The position numbers and the translations under genes were made by a program. From Halanaerobium saccharolyticum (GTDB lineage: Bacteria; Bacillota; Halanaerobiia; Halanaerobiales; Halanaerobiaceae), in NCBI RefSeq assembly GCF_003053565.1, contig NZ_QAXS01000006.1, forward strand, positions 62,001 to 126,000: 64,000 nt of DNA. Direction: 5' to 3'. Shown here in pieces: positions 1 through 8,379 of this stretch (within the stretch, counting starts at the first letter, position 1; each line of letters opens with the position of its first letter). The notes beneath the pieces are model-generated. The model saw only the letters and a list, made by a program, of their open reading frames with translations, did not search any database and was not told the origin of the DNA.

Positions 1-295
1 CACTGTTATTATTGACTGCAGACTCTTCAATTAAAAAATGTATTTTTTCTATATTTTCAATCTCTTCATCAATTAACAAAGGCTTAATTTTATTTTTAAT
101 AATTCCCCTGATGCTCTGGTTAGTATCTCCAGTAATTACAGCTGTCGGCGGCGCCTCTCCAAAACCCACCTGGCCCGTATCGGTTTCAATTTTGATTATT
201 GTCTCTGCTGCAGTTTTGACAGTTCTTAAGGAAGTTTTAAATTCTTTTTTAAGTGGTACATTTAATGAAAAAATTTTAATGTCTTTGATTTTCAT
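1..295 (-). CDS. Dipeptide epimerase (L-Ala-D/L-Glu epimerase family), 3' end cut by window edge
   Basis: Reading the minus strand from an ATG at 295 gives an open frame to the window edge with no stop, so only about 98 N-terminal residues are present. The start MKIKDIKIFSLNVPLKKEF followed by TDTGQVGFGEAPPTAVITG is the capping-domain signature of enolase-superfamily dipeptide epimerases (YkfB/YcjG type), which epimerise L-Ala-D-Glu released from murein peptides. AAGGAGAG lies just before the ATG and overlaps the stop codon of the NlpC/P60 gene upstream, so the two are one transcription unit. A muropeptide-recycling role is inferred from the pairing. The catalytic lysines and metal ligands lie outside the window. 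Confidence 0.85.
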   Translation of the reverse strand, partial: MKIKDIKIFSLNVPLKKEFKTSLRTVKTAAETIIKIETDTGQVGFGEAPPTAVITGDTNQSIRGIIKNKIKPLLIDEEIENIEKIHFLIEESAVNNNS

Positions 296-311
296 TCTAA
301 TCTCTCCTTTT

Positions 312-1655
312 TTAGCTGGTGATTTTTGTAGCCGTAGAAAATTTTTCTAAATAACTGAGCTGTTCACTTTTTAAAAATTGTTCTAGATCCATTATAAAAA
401 CACTCCTGATTGACTTTGCCTGCAGTTTTCCTCTTTGATCGAGCTCCCCATAACCGGAAGCTGCATGAATCAAATAATTCTTCCCTGCTGACTCTCCCAG
501 ATAAAGCATAATATGGCCCGGCATATGTAAAATGTCACCCGGCTTTAATTTTTCTAAAATAATTTTTCTTGCTTTTAAATCTCCCCTAAAGATTTGCTTT
601 GCAAACGGGATCAATTTTTCCTGTAGATCAGCATTGCGGGGAAACTCAAAACCAAAAGTTCTGAAGATATCCATAATAAAGCGGGAACAGTCTCTTCTTT
701 TAACTGCACCACCCCAGTCATATCTTTCTCCCAGCATTTTAAAAGCCTGTTTGATAATATTTTGCTGATTAAATTTAAGAAATCCCAGGTTGAGATCTCT
801 GGCTGAGGCCACTATTCCCTGTTTTAGTTCTAAATAACCTCTGTCATCCTTTGTCGGCAGCCAGACTAAATAGTTATTTAAATTAGACTGAGCATGGGGG
901 TGGGCGGCTGGAATTTCGCTTATGCCTGAATCCTTAACCAGCGGTATTTTATCCCCCATCTGAAAAAATAGATTGGCTGTCTCCGGGGCAAAGGGATTTG
1001 GCTCAGTTTCAAGATAGCTTTCTCTGACTACTAAAAACTGATCAGTATTTAAATAATCTCTGGCAGTTTTTAGATCCTCAGTTAGGGCAATATTTTCTTT
1101 TTTAACCCAGCCGGTCATCAATTTTGCTTTGATATAAAAATATTTTCGGTCACTGCTTTCATATAAAATCAGCAGGGGAGTACCAGGCGAAAGAGCTGTC
1201 AGCTGCAGCAGATCCTGATCACCGCTGAATTTTTCAGAGGCAAAAACTTCTTCTGTCGGCAGGGCTCTAACAGCTGATCTCCTGATCAAAATTCCGCTCT
1301 CAACCTGATTGCCCTCTTTAACTGAATTAAGATTACAGTTAGCTATAATCTTTTCTTTTGTTTTTTGAGCCAGCAGCTCTCCTCTTAAATTAAAATAATC
1401 TCTTTTAGGATCAATTTTTCTACTGAAAGTATTTCTAATCATTTCTTTCAGCTCAGATTTTTGATAACTCTCTGGGACAGATTCCAGATTAAAATAATAA
1501 TCAGTAAAATTATTTTCCTCGGCTTTAAGAGCAGTTTTATTATTAATCTCTTCAACTTCTTGATAGTTTAAAATGCTCTCAGCTGCTGAATCATTAAGCC
1601 AGAATTCAGCTTTTAACATTTCTTTTTTGACACTGGGGGCTAAATTAATTTTCAC
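312..1655 (-). CDS. NlpC/P60 cysteine peptidase with SH3-like domains (YkfC-like)
   Basis: 447-residue protein. The C-terminal ~130 residues are an NlpC/P60 domain: nucleophile C323 in RRDCSRF, H381 in GHIMLYLG and H397 in LIHAASGYG. The middle part (about 110-300) carries SH3-like segments, including GTPLLILYESSDRKYFYIKA. No signal peptide is visible, which fits a cytoplasmic gamma-D-glutamyl-L-diamino acid endopeptidase of the YkfC type that cuts imported murein peptides; the downstream dipeptide epimerase supports this. I chose the GTG at 1655 because AAAGGAG lies 9 bases upstream; the ATG at 1703 has no such site. The exact substrate is inferred. Confidence 0.8.
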   Translation of the reverse strand: MKINLAPSVKKEMLKAEFWLNDSAAESILNYQEVEEINNKTALKAEENNFTDYYFNLESVPESYQKSELKEMIRNTFSRKIDPKRDYFNLRGELLAQKTKEKIIANCNLNSVKEGNQVESGILIRRSAVRALPTEEVFASEKFSGDQDLLQLTALSPGTPLLILYESSDRKYFYIKAKLMTGWVKKENIALTEDLKTARDYLNTDQFLVVRESYLETEPNPFAPETANLFFQMGDKIPLVKDSGISEIPAAHPHAQSNLNNYLVWLPTKDDRGYLELKQGIVASARDLNLGFLKFNQQNIIKQAFKMLGERYDWGGAVKRRDCSRFIMDIFRTFGFEFPRNADLQEKLIPFAKQIFRGDLKARKIILEKLKPGDILHMPGHIMLYLGESAGKNYLIHAASGYGELDQRGKLQAKSIRSVFIMDLEQFLKSEQLSYLEKFSTATKITS

Positions 1656-1826
1656 AGATAAAAACTCCTTTAAAATTATTTTCTGATGTTTAAAGATAAT
1701 CACTATTCTGATATTTCATTCCAAAAATTTTCTCTCTGCTGCTGAATAACAGAGAGAAGTTTTAATAATTATATCTAATAACAAATTAAATAACAATTGT
1801 TTTAGCCAATTTTTATCTATTAAATA

Positions 1827-1871
1827 GAAAAATCCTAAAAAGGACAGTTTAAACTGCTGCCCCTTTTAGGA
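1827..1871 (-). terminator. Terminator of the lactose/galactose operon
   Basis: On the minus strand TCCTAAAAGG pairs with CCTTTTTAGGA and is followed by TTTTT. It lies about 50 bases past the stop of the GH42 gene. The rest of the gap to 1655 is AT-rich with no other recognisable element. Confidence 0.7.
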
Positions 1872-1923
1872 ATTAAATCCAGATATTATTTAATTGTTAA
1901 AATGATTATTTATTACTTAACTA

Positions 1924-3978
1924 TTATGCTTTAATTAAAATATCCACACCATAAGCTGCTAAACCTATCTCACTTAACTTTTTACCACTAATCAGACTTT
2001 GATAATTATCCTTTAAATCAAGCTTATGTTTTTGATCACTAAAATTCATTAGAAAAATATAGCTATTTTGACCATCACTTCTTTTTTGAGCTGTTACTCC
2101 TGAAGGAAGTTCAATATTTAAGACCCTATTCAGTTCAAGATCATCAATTAATTTATAATAAAATTCATCCACAAATTCTTCTTCATTTCTGGAGGCAACA
2201 TAGTATGCTTTTCCCCGGCCATAATTATTTACGGTCAAAGCAGCTCTGCCGGCATAGAAGTCACTCTTATATTCAGCCAGTATCTCTGCTCCCTGCGGAT
2301 GAATTAAATCACAGAAAATCTCAGCCTGATATTTTCCTTCTAAATTCAGCTGATTTTCTTTTTTAAATTGAACTTCATTACTGTCACCGTCATAGAGAAC
2401 ATCCAGCTCTTCTGACCAGATTCCAAATAATTCTTTTAGCTGACCGGGAAATCCACCTTCAAAACAGAGATCAGTTTCGTTAACAATTCCGGACCAGTAA
2501 GTACTGACAACTCTGCCCCCGTTTTTAACAAATTCTTTTAAACGCTCAGCGGTTCCTTCTTTCAGCATATATAACATTGGAGCAACAATTAATTTGTATT
2601 TTGAAAAATCTTTTGTCTGGTCAATTACATCAACGGAAATTCCTTTTTTCCAGAATGGCTGATAGTGTTTTACACAGGCCTCAACATAATTTTTCTTATC
2701 CTGCCTGGGACCTGAGGCTTCATTAATCGCCCAGCGGTTTTCCGTGTCAAAGATCACTGCAACTTCTGCCTCAACCGAAGTTCCTCTAATCTGATCTAAT
2801 TTCTTTAAATCTGCTCCCAGATCCTGAACATCCCTAAAAACTCTGGTCTTGGAATGACCGACATGGTCGACCACAGCTCCGTGGAATTTTTCAAAACCAC
2901 CTCTGCTTTTACGCCACTGAAAATACTGCACTGAATCTGAGCCGTGGGCTACTGCCTGCAGTGAAGAAAGTTTATGCATTCCCGGTCTTTTGAGTTTGGC
3001 AACAGGCTGCCAGTTAGTTTTACTGGGAGTACTCTCCATTAATAAAAATGGCTTTCCGTTTTTGAGAGATCTAAAATAGTCATGCATAAAAGCCACATCC
3101 GCAGCTCTGTGGCTGTCACTTTCGTGATCACTGTGCCAGCTTGGATAGGAATCCCAGGAAATAACATCAACTTCCTCAGCAAATTTATTATAATTAAGAC
3201 CCTCATATCTGTACATGAAATTTGTAGTGATCGGAATTTCAGGTGTTATTTCTCTTAAGGATTCAACCTCATTTTTATAAAAATCAATAGTCTGCTTGGT
3301 TACAAATCTTTTCCAGTCCAGAGCCAGACCGTGATTGGACTGCATTCCCTGTGGTGCTGGTGATTCAATATTTTTCCACTCTGTATAAGTATGGCTCCAG
3401 AAATTTGACCACCAGGCCTGATTTAAAGACTCCAGGTCACCATATTTATCTTTAAGCCAGCTGCGAAAATCAGCCTGACAGAGATCACAGTGACATTCAC
3501 CACCATATTCATTTGAAACATGCCACATAATTACTCCCGGGTGCTTACCATATCTTTGGGCCAGTTTTTTATTTAACTCAGCAATTTTTTCTCTGTAAAC
3601 AGGTGAAGTATAGCAGTGATTGTGCCTTTCTCCAAACAAATTCTTGCTGCGATCAGCATTTACTCTCAAAACCTCCGGATATTTGGCTGCCAGCCAGTCA
3701 GGTCTGGCTCCACTTGGGGTTGCTAAAATAACATTGATTCCGTTTTCATATAGTTTATCAATTATTTGATCCAGCCATTCAAAGTTGTATTTTCCTTCCT
3801 CAGGTTCTAAGGCTGCCCAGGAAAAAATTCCTACACTCATCACATTAGTATTTGCTTTTTTCATCAATACAATATCTTTTTTTAAAATATCCGGCCGGTG
3901 CAGCCACTGATCAGGATTATAGTCTGCACCGTGGAGTAAACTATCCACTTTTCCATTAAATAAATCGTATTTTTGCAT
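1924..3978 (-). CDS. Beta-galactosidase, glycoside hydrolase family 42
   Basis: 684 residues, the usual GH42 length. The N-terminal TIM barrel has the acid/base E157 in HVSNEYGG and the likely nucleophile E315 in LLMESTPS. Four cysteines (C122, C162, C164, C167) match the zinc cluster of the Thermus-type enzymes. A trimerisation domain and a small C-terminal beta domain follow. It hydrolyses terminal beta-galactosides; with no signal peptide it acts in the cytoplasm on imported lactose or galacto-oligosaccharides. It is the last gene of a ROK-galE-galK-GH42 operon, 21 bases after galK, so released galactose can enter the Leloir pathway directly. Start supported by AAAGGAAG. No sugar transporter is present in the operon. 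Confidence 0.95.
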   Translation of the reverse strand: MQKYDLFNGKVDSLLHGADYNPDQWLHRPDILKKDIVLMKKANTNVMSVGIFSWAALEPEEGKYNFEWLDQIIDKLYENGINVILATPSGARPDWLAAKYPEVLRVNADRSKNLFGERHNHCYTSPVYREKIAELNKKLAQRYGKHPGVIMWHVSNEYGGECHCDLCQADFRSWLKDKYGDLESLNQAWWSNFWSHTYTEWKNIESPAPQGMQSNHGLALDWKRFVTKQTIDFYKNEVESLREITPEIPITTNFMYRYEGLNYNKFAEEVDVISWDSYPSWHSDHESDSHRAADVAFMHDYFRSLKNGKPFLLMESTPSKTNWQPVAKLKRPGMHKLSSLQAVAHGSDSVQYFQWRKSRGGFEKFHGAVVDHVGHSKTRVFRDVQDLGADLKKLDQIRGTSVEAEVAVIFDTENRWAINEASGPRQDKKNYVEACVKHYQPFWKKGISVDVIDQTKDFSKYKLIVAPMLYMLKEGTAERLKEFVKNGGRVVSTYWSGIVNETDLCFEGGFPGQLKELFGIWSEELDVLYDGDSNEVQFKKENQLNLEGKYQAEIFCDLIHPQGAEILAEYKSDFYAGRAALTVNNYGRGKAYYVASRNEEEFVDEFYYKLIDDLELNRVLNIELPSGVTAQKRSDGQNSYIFLMNFSDQKHKLDLKDNYQSLISGKKLSEIGLAAYGVDILIKA

Positions 3979-3999
3979 ATCTAACTTCCTTTATCTAAT

Positions 4000-5160
4000 T
4001 TATAACTTTCTCGCTCCATCACCAGGATTGCTGACATAAACTTCAGCCTCAATACCTGTTTCTGCTTTATATTTCTCCTTAATATTCTTTACAAAATCAT
4101 CTACCTTAGCTTTTTTGACTAAATTAACTGTACAGCCTCCAAAACCAGCTCCGGTCATTCGCGCTCCTTCTACTCCTTCTTCAGCAGCTAAGTTAACTAA
4201 AATATCTAATTCCTTACAGCTGACCTCATAATCTTCACTTAAGCTCTTATGAGAAGCATACATTAAGTCACCAAATTTCTGCATATCATCAGCTGCTAGA
4301 GCTTTTTTGCTGGCCAGAACTCTTTCGTTTTCGCTGACCACATGGTGTGCTCTTTTATAGACATTTTCAGCCAGCTGATCTTTATATTTGATTACAGTTT
4401 CTAGCTCAACATCTCTTAAGGCTGTTATATTTCCATCTTCTTTTTCGGCAAAGAATTCTACTGCCTGATTGCATTCACTGCGACGCTGATTATACTCAGA
4501 ATCAACAAGCCCTCTTTCTACTTTAGAGTTGCAGATTACTATCTGGTAATTTTCATTTTTAAATGGTACCAGTTCATAATCATTTGTGCGGCAGTCAATT
4601 AAAAGTGCATGATCTTTTTGGCCCAAACGGGAAATATACTGATCCATAATTCCACACTGAACTCCGACAAAATTATTTTCTGCCCGCTGAGCAAGTAAGG
4701 CCATCTCTACTCCATCAATTTTAATTTTATGCAGATCGGTAACTGCCAGTGCGGTAACTACCTCTAGTGCTGCCGATGAACTCAAACCTGAACCCTGGGG
4801 CACATTACCGGTAAACATCAGGTTAAAGCCCTGCAGACTTTCTCCCAGCTTTTGAATTTCATCGATAACTCCGAGCAGGTAGTTGGCCCAGACATTTTCT
4901 TCATCATATTCTAGGTTTTCCAGGTCATACTCCACCAGCTGGTCATAATCAAGTGAATAAAATTTGATTTTTTTATCCGGACGCAGCTGGGCCAGCATTG
5001 TAATCTCTTTTTCAATTGCCATCGGCATTACAAAACCATCATTGTAGTCTGTGTGCTCACCAATTAAATTAACTCTTCCCGGGGCCTTATAGGCTCCACT
5101 TTCTAAATCATAATCTCTAAAGGTCTTTCCAAACTTATCCCACAACTCCTGTTTATTCAT
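4000..5160 (-). CDS. galK: Galactokinase
   Basis: 386 residues, a full-length GHMP kinase. The galactokinase signature GRVNLIGEHTDYNDGFVMP is at 28-46, the ATP-binding loop NVPQGSGLSSSAALE at 119-133, the catalytic base D173 in GIMDQYI, and the third GHMP motif GARMTGAGFGGC near the C-terminus. It phosphorylates galactose to galactose-1-phosphate in the cytoplasm. It lies between galE (105-base gap containing a tRNA fragment) and the GH42 gene. No galT (uridylyltransferase) occurs in this window, so the pathway needs a copy elsewhere. The ATG is preceded by AGAGGTGG. Confidence 0.97.
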   Translation of the reverse strand: MNKQELWDKFGKTFRDYDLESGAYKAPGRVNLIGEHTDYNDGFVMPMAIEKEITMLAQLRPDKKIKFYSLDYDQLVEYDLENLEYDEENVWANYLLGVIDEIQKLGESLQGFNLMFTGNVPQGSGLSSSAALEVVTALAVTDLHKIKIDGVEMALLAQRAENNFVGVQCGIMDQYISRLGQKDHALLIDCRTNDYELVPFKNENYQIVICNSKVERGLVDSEYNQRRSECNQAVEFFAEKEDGNITALRDVELETVIKYKDQLAENVYKRAHHVVSENERVLASKKALAADDMQKFGDLMYASHKSLSEDYEVSCKELDILVNLAAEEGVEGARMTGAGFGGCTVNLVKKAKVDDFVKNIKEKYKAETGIEAEVYVSNPGDGARKL

Positions 5161-5225
5161 TTTTCCACCTCTTTTTAAATTTTGTTATAGTTTATTTTTT
5201 GCTTTTAAATTATTCTTTTAATAAG

Positions 5226-5254
5226 CCTACGGATTAGAAGTCCGCTGCTCTATT
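5226..5254 (-). pseudogene. tRNA-Arg(UCU) internal fragment
   Basis: On the minus strand this stretch reads ATAGAGC followed by GCGGACTTCTAATCCGT and AGG. That is the 3' strand of a D-stem, a complete anticodon arm (stem GCGGA/TCCGT, loop CTTCTAA, anticodon TCT) and the start of a variable loop. The flanking bases do not form an acceptor stem or T-arm, so it is a remnant and not a gene. It sits in the galE-galK spacer. The match to bacterial tRNA-Arg(UCU) is from memory of that tRNA, not from a search. Confidence 0.75.
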
Positions 5255-5265
5255 TAGATCTCCAA

Positions 5266-6246
5266 TTATTCTTCAAAGTCACCTGATTTATGCCACTGCC
5301 AGGCGGTAGAAATTATTTTTTCTAATTCCGGATACTCCGGCTGCCAGTTCAATTCTTTTTGAATTTTATCAGAACTAGCAATTAAAACTGCCGGATCTCC
5401 AGCTCTTCGATCGGAAATCTCAACTTCAAAATCACGTCCGGTCACTTCCTTTACTGTATCAATAACTTCTTTAACAGAATATCCTTCTCCATTACCCAGA
5501 TTATAGATTGAACTATCTTTACCATCAGCCAGCGCCTCTACTGCCAGCACATGGGCTGCTGCCAGGTCATTAACATGGATATAATCTCTAATACAGCTGC
5601 CATCTCGGGTTGGATAGTCATCTCCAAAGATATAGATTTTATCTCTAATTCCTAACGCTGTCTGCAGTACAATCGGAATTAAGTGAGTTTCCGGATCATG
5701 AGCCTCTCCAATTTCACCTTCAGGATCGGCTCCGGCTGCATTAAAATAGCGGAGAGAAACAAAATTGATTCCGTGAATATCATCATAACGCTTTAAGGCT
5801 TTTTCGAAAAAGAGCTTGCTTTCACCATAGGTATTTGTGGGCTCAGTCTGATTATCTTCCTTAATCGGTATCTGATCAGGCTCACCATAAACTGCAGCAG
5901 TCGAAGAAAAAACAATATTATTTACATCATTTTTGACCATCGCTTCTAAAAGATTAATTCCATTGGCAAAATTATTGCGATAATACTTGGCCGGGTTTTC
6001 CATTGACTCCCCAACCAGGCTGTCTGCCGCCAGATGGATTACTCCTTCAATCTTATTTTCCTGCATCACCTGTTCTAAAAGTTTCTGATCTGATAGATCT
6101 CCTTCTATAAATTTACCGCCGGTTACTGCCTCCCGGTGTCCTTTCTGTAAATTATCAAAGGTTACTACTTCGTGTCCTTCTTTTAAGAGTGCTTTTAAAA
6201 CATGACTGCCGATATAACCTGCTCCACCTGTTACTAAAATATTCAT
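5266..6246 (-). CDS. galE: UDP-glucose 4-epimerase
   Basis: 326 residues, an extended short-chain dehydrogenase. The NAD-binding glycine motif TGGAGYIGSH is at 6-15. The catalytic set is S114/S115/T116 in FSSTAAVYG with Y140 and K144 in TYGESK. It interconverts UDP-galactose and UDP-glucose, the last Leloir step. It follows the ROK gene by 30 bases and precedes galK. The start has an exact AAGGAGG site 8 bases upstream. Nothing in the sequence suggests broadened UDP-GlcNAc specificity, but that cannot be excluded by eye. Confidence 0.96.
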   Translation of the reverse strand: MNILVTGGAGYIGSHVLKALLKEGHEVVTFDNLQKGHREAVTGGKFIEGDLSDQKLLEQVMQENKIEGVIHLAADSLVGESMENPAKYYRNNFANGINLLEAMVKNDVNNIVFSSTAAVYGEPDQIPIKEDNQTEPTNTYGESKLFFEKALKRYDDIHGINFVSLRYFNAAGADPEGEIGEAHDPETHLIPIVLQTALGIRDKIYIFGDDYPTRDGSCIRDYIHVNDLAAAHVLAVEALADGKDSSIYNLGNGEGYSVKEVIDTVKEVTGRDFEVEISDRRAGDPAVLIASSDKIQKELNWQPEYPELEKIISTAWQWHKSGDFEE

Positions 6247-6276
6247 TATTCGTCCTCCTTAAATTTTAGAATAAAC

Positions 6277-7425
6277 TTAGAGTTTTAATTCAAAAAAATT
6301 ATTTAAAACTTTTTCTGCTGCTCCTGCAGCTCCGGCAAAATCCTGATAATAGGCTGTGATTATTTTTAAATCCTTTACTGCCTGGCTCAAGGATTCTTCT
6401 GCTACAATCTGATATAAGGGATCAATTAGTAATTCCTGATAGTCAGCGAAAAGACCACCAATTATTACTGCTTCTGGATTTAAAATATTTACCAGGTCAG
6501 AAATTGCCCGGCCAAAATATTTTAGAGCATCATTAATTACAATTAGAGCTTCACTCTCACCTTTTTGATAATTATTCATTATTTGCTTAAAACTGATCTC
6601 CTGACTTAAATCTTTAAGTTTCTGGTAGCGAGAAATAATGCTCTCCTTGGATGAAAGGGCCTCCAGACAGCCTCTTTTGCCGCAGTGACAGCGGGTACCA
6701 TCATCAGTGATTTTCATGTGCCCAAATTCACCGGCTGCGTAGTTATTTCCATAGTGCAGTTCACCTTTAAAAACAAGGGCCGCACCGATACCTGAGCCGG
6801 TATTAATAAAGACAAAGTCATCTCTTCCCTGCCAGATTTCTCCGGCAGCCATCATCCGGACATCATTATCAATAAAAATTGGGTAATCATATTTTTCTGC
6901 TAAAATACTTTTGATATCAAGCTCACCCCATTCAAAATGCGGTGTGAATATCGACTTCCCAGCTTCGGGATCTACCAGCCCGTGGATGCCGAGACCTATC
7001 CCAATTATCTTGCTGCTCTTCTGCAGCTCATTTTGATATTTATCAATCAGAAAAAAAGTCTGCTTTTTATATTCCTCTAATGTGTAATCCTGAGGCTCAA
7101 TCTGATCTTTAGCAATTATTTCTGCTTCAAAGTCTAATAATACAGCTTTAATCGCCTCAATTCCCCACTCAATCCCGATTACATAGGCTCCTTCTGGATT
7201 CAGTTTGAGCAGCATCGGCCTTCTGCCCCCGCGGGATTCACCCATTTTTGACTCTTCAACCAGTTCAAGTTTAACCAGTTCCCTAACAATATTGGTTACT
7301 GTAGCCCGGGAGACATCCAGCTTTTCTGCTATCTGAGCCCTGGAAATACCATCCTCATTTTTGATTAAAGTAAGTATGTTTTTTTGATTCTGTTTTTTCA
7401 TATTTTTAAAACTGCCTTTTTCCAT
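6277..7425 (-). CDS. ROK-family transcriptional regulator of the galactose operon
   Basis: 382 residues. A winged helix-turn-helix (about 15-60, GISRAQIAEKLDVSRATVTN) precedes a ROK sugar-kinase fold with the zinc motif CHCGKRGCLE and the sugar-site segment FIDNDVRMMAAGE. This is the XylR/NagC layout: a repressor whose kinase-like domain senses a sugar. It is the first gene of the operon with galE, galK and the GH42 gene, and a perfect palindrome at its own predicted transcription start suggests autoregulation. The effector is inferred to be galactose, lactose or a phosphorylated derivative. The ATG follows GGGAGTGAG. Confidence 0.9.
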   Translation of the reverse strand: MEKGSFKNMKKQNQKNILTLIKNEDGISRAQIAEKLDVSRATVTNIVRELVKLELVEESKMGESRGGRRPMLLKLNPEGAYVIGIEWGIEAIKAVLLDFEAEIIAKDQIEPQDYTLEEYKKQTFFLIDKYQNELQKSSKIIGIGLGIHGLVDPEAGKSIFTPHFEWGELDIKSILAEKYDYPIFIDNDVRMMAAGEIWQGRDDFVFINTGSGIGAALVFKGELHYGNNYAAGEFGHMKITDDGTRCHCGKRGCLEALSSKESIISRYQKLKDLSQEISFKQIMNNYQKGESEALIVINDALKYFGRAISDLVNILNPEAVIIGGLFADYQELLIDPLYQIVAEESLSQAVKDLKIITAYYQDFAGAAGAAEKVLNNFFELKL

Positions 7426-7445
7426 TTGCTCACTCCCGTTTCTTT

Positions 7446-7464
7446 GTTAATTTATTAAATTAAC
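7446..7464. promoter_or_regulatory. Palindromic operator candidate for the ROK regulator
   Basis: GTTAATTTATTAAATTAAC is a perfect inverted repeat with 8-base arms around a 3-base centre. It lies immediately downstream of the -10 box of the operon promoter, so bound protein would block initiation. AT-rich palindromes of this kind are typical ROK (XylR-like) operators. No footprint exists here; binding is inferred. Confidence 0.55.
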
Positions 7465-7471
7465 TAAGTTT

Positions 7472-7500
7472 ATTATAGCATTATTTTAAGATTATGTAAA
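7472..7500 (-). promoter_or_regulatory. Promoter of the ROK-galE-galK-GH42 operon
   Basis: On the minus strand TTTACA and TATAAT are separated by 17 bases, with an extended -10 TGC before TATAAT. The predicted start is near 7465, inside the palindrome at 7446-7464. Confidence 0.65.
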
Positions 7501-7545
7501 GTAGAAGTTCTCATTTTTTTATCTTAATAAATCCGGCTGATTTAG

Positions 7546-7574
7546 TTGCTTGAAAATTGTAATTATAGTATAAT
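7546..7574 (+). promoter_or_regulatory. Promoter of the SprA-like gene
   Basis: TTGCTT and TATAAT are 17 bases apart, 30 bases before the ATG at 7604. The -10 box is consensus, the -35 box weak. Confidence 0.5.
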
Positions 7575-7603
7575 AAGTAAAAGAGATAAATGGGGTGAGC
7601 CAA

Positions 7604-8323
7604 ATGTTAGCCATGTCATCACTTAACTCTCAGCCGGTTCCAGGCTGGGCTGTTAAATCCAATATTAATAACAGCAATTCTCAGTCAAAGGATATTGACT
7701 TAGGAATCAATACTTCTGTAGATAAAAGTGATCAGAATAATAGCTTTGATAATGCTGTGGATAATTCCTCGAGTTCTGCCGAGGGGCAGAATAAAAATTA
7801 TGAGAATAAAAATGAAAATAGCTCTGGAAATGAATTCAGTGAAGCAGAACAGAGAGAAATAGAAAAATTAAAACGCAGAGATCGTGAAGTTCGGGCCCAT
7901 GAGATGGCTCATCAGTCTGCTGGTGGCCAGTATGCTGGCTCAGCCTCTTACAGTTACACAACCGGTCCCGACAATAAACGCTATGCAGTTGGCGGATCGG
8001 TAGATATTGAAACCTCTCCGGCAAAAACACCGGAAGAAACAGTTAAAAAAGCAGACCAGATTAAAAGAGCTGCTATGGCACCCGCTCAACCTTCTGGAGC
8101 TGACATGCAGATTGCAGCCAAGGCTACACGGATGAAAATGGAAGCCCAGGCTGAATTAAATCAAAAAGAATTCAGTGGTGAGGATAAAGAAGCTGAAGAT
8201 TCGTCTGAAATAAAGAAAAACGATGATTCAAAATTTGAAAATAAATATTTGCTTAATAAAAGAGAAAGTTCTTATCAAAACTCTGCGCGTGAAGTAAAAG
8301 TTAAGCAGGGTTTTGCCGCTTAA
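7604..8323 (+). CDS. SprA-related putative metalloprotease
   Basis: 239 residues from the ATG at 7604, chosen because GGGGTGAG lies 5 bases upstream; a GTG at 7595 would lie inside that site. The first ~80 residues are Asn/Ser-rich and low complexity. They are followed by the conserved core REVRAHEMAHQSAGGQYAG and GPDNKRYAVGGSVDIETSP, typical of the SprA-related family. H99-E100-x-x-H103 is a zinc-protease HExxH motif. No signal peptide or membrane segment is visible, and the C-terminus is charged. Peptidase activity is inferred from the motif alone; the biological role is unknown to me. It stands alone between two divergent or convergent operons. Confidence 0.75.
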   Translation: MLAMSSLNSQPVPGWAVKSNINNSNSQSKDIDLGINTSVDKSDQNNSFDNAVDNSSSSAEGQNKNYENKNENSSGNEFSEAEQREIEKLKRRDREVRAHEMAHQSAGGQYAGSASYSYTTGPDNKRYAVGGSVDIETSPAKTPEETVKKADQIKRAAMAPAQPSGADMQIAAKATRMKMEAQAELNQKEFSGEDKEAEDSSEIKKNDDSKFENKYLLNKRESSYQNSAREVKVKQGFAA

Positions 8324-8340
8324 ACTAAATAGAAATTGCA

Positions 8341-8376
8341 AAGACTGCTGAACTAAAATATTCAGCAGTCTTTTTT
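8341..8376 (+). terminator. Terminator between converging genes
   Basis: AAGACTGCTGAA pairs perfectly with TTCAGCAGTCTT (12 bp, 8-base loop) and is followed by a run of T on the plus strand. It ends the SprA-like gene and lies 4 bases from the stop of the opposing GH13 gene, so it may serve both. Confidence 0.85.
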
Positions 8377-8379
8377 AAA

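Noticed and set aside
12-350. 112-residue hydrophobic plus-strand reading frame
   Set aside because: It is the antisense of the dipeptide epimerase start, which has clear family motifs and a ribosome binding site.
1656-1703. Longer N-terminus for the NlpC/P60 protein
   Set aside because: The ATG at 1703 has no binding site, while the GTG at 1655 has AAAGGAG at ideal spacing.
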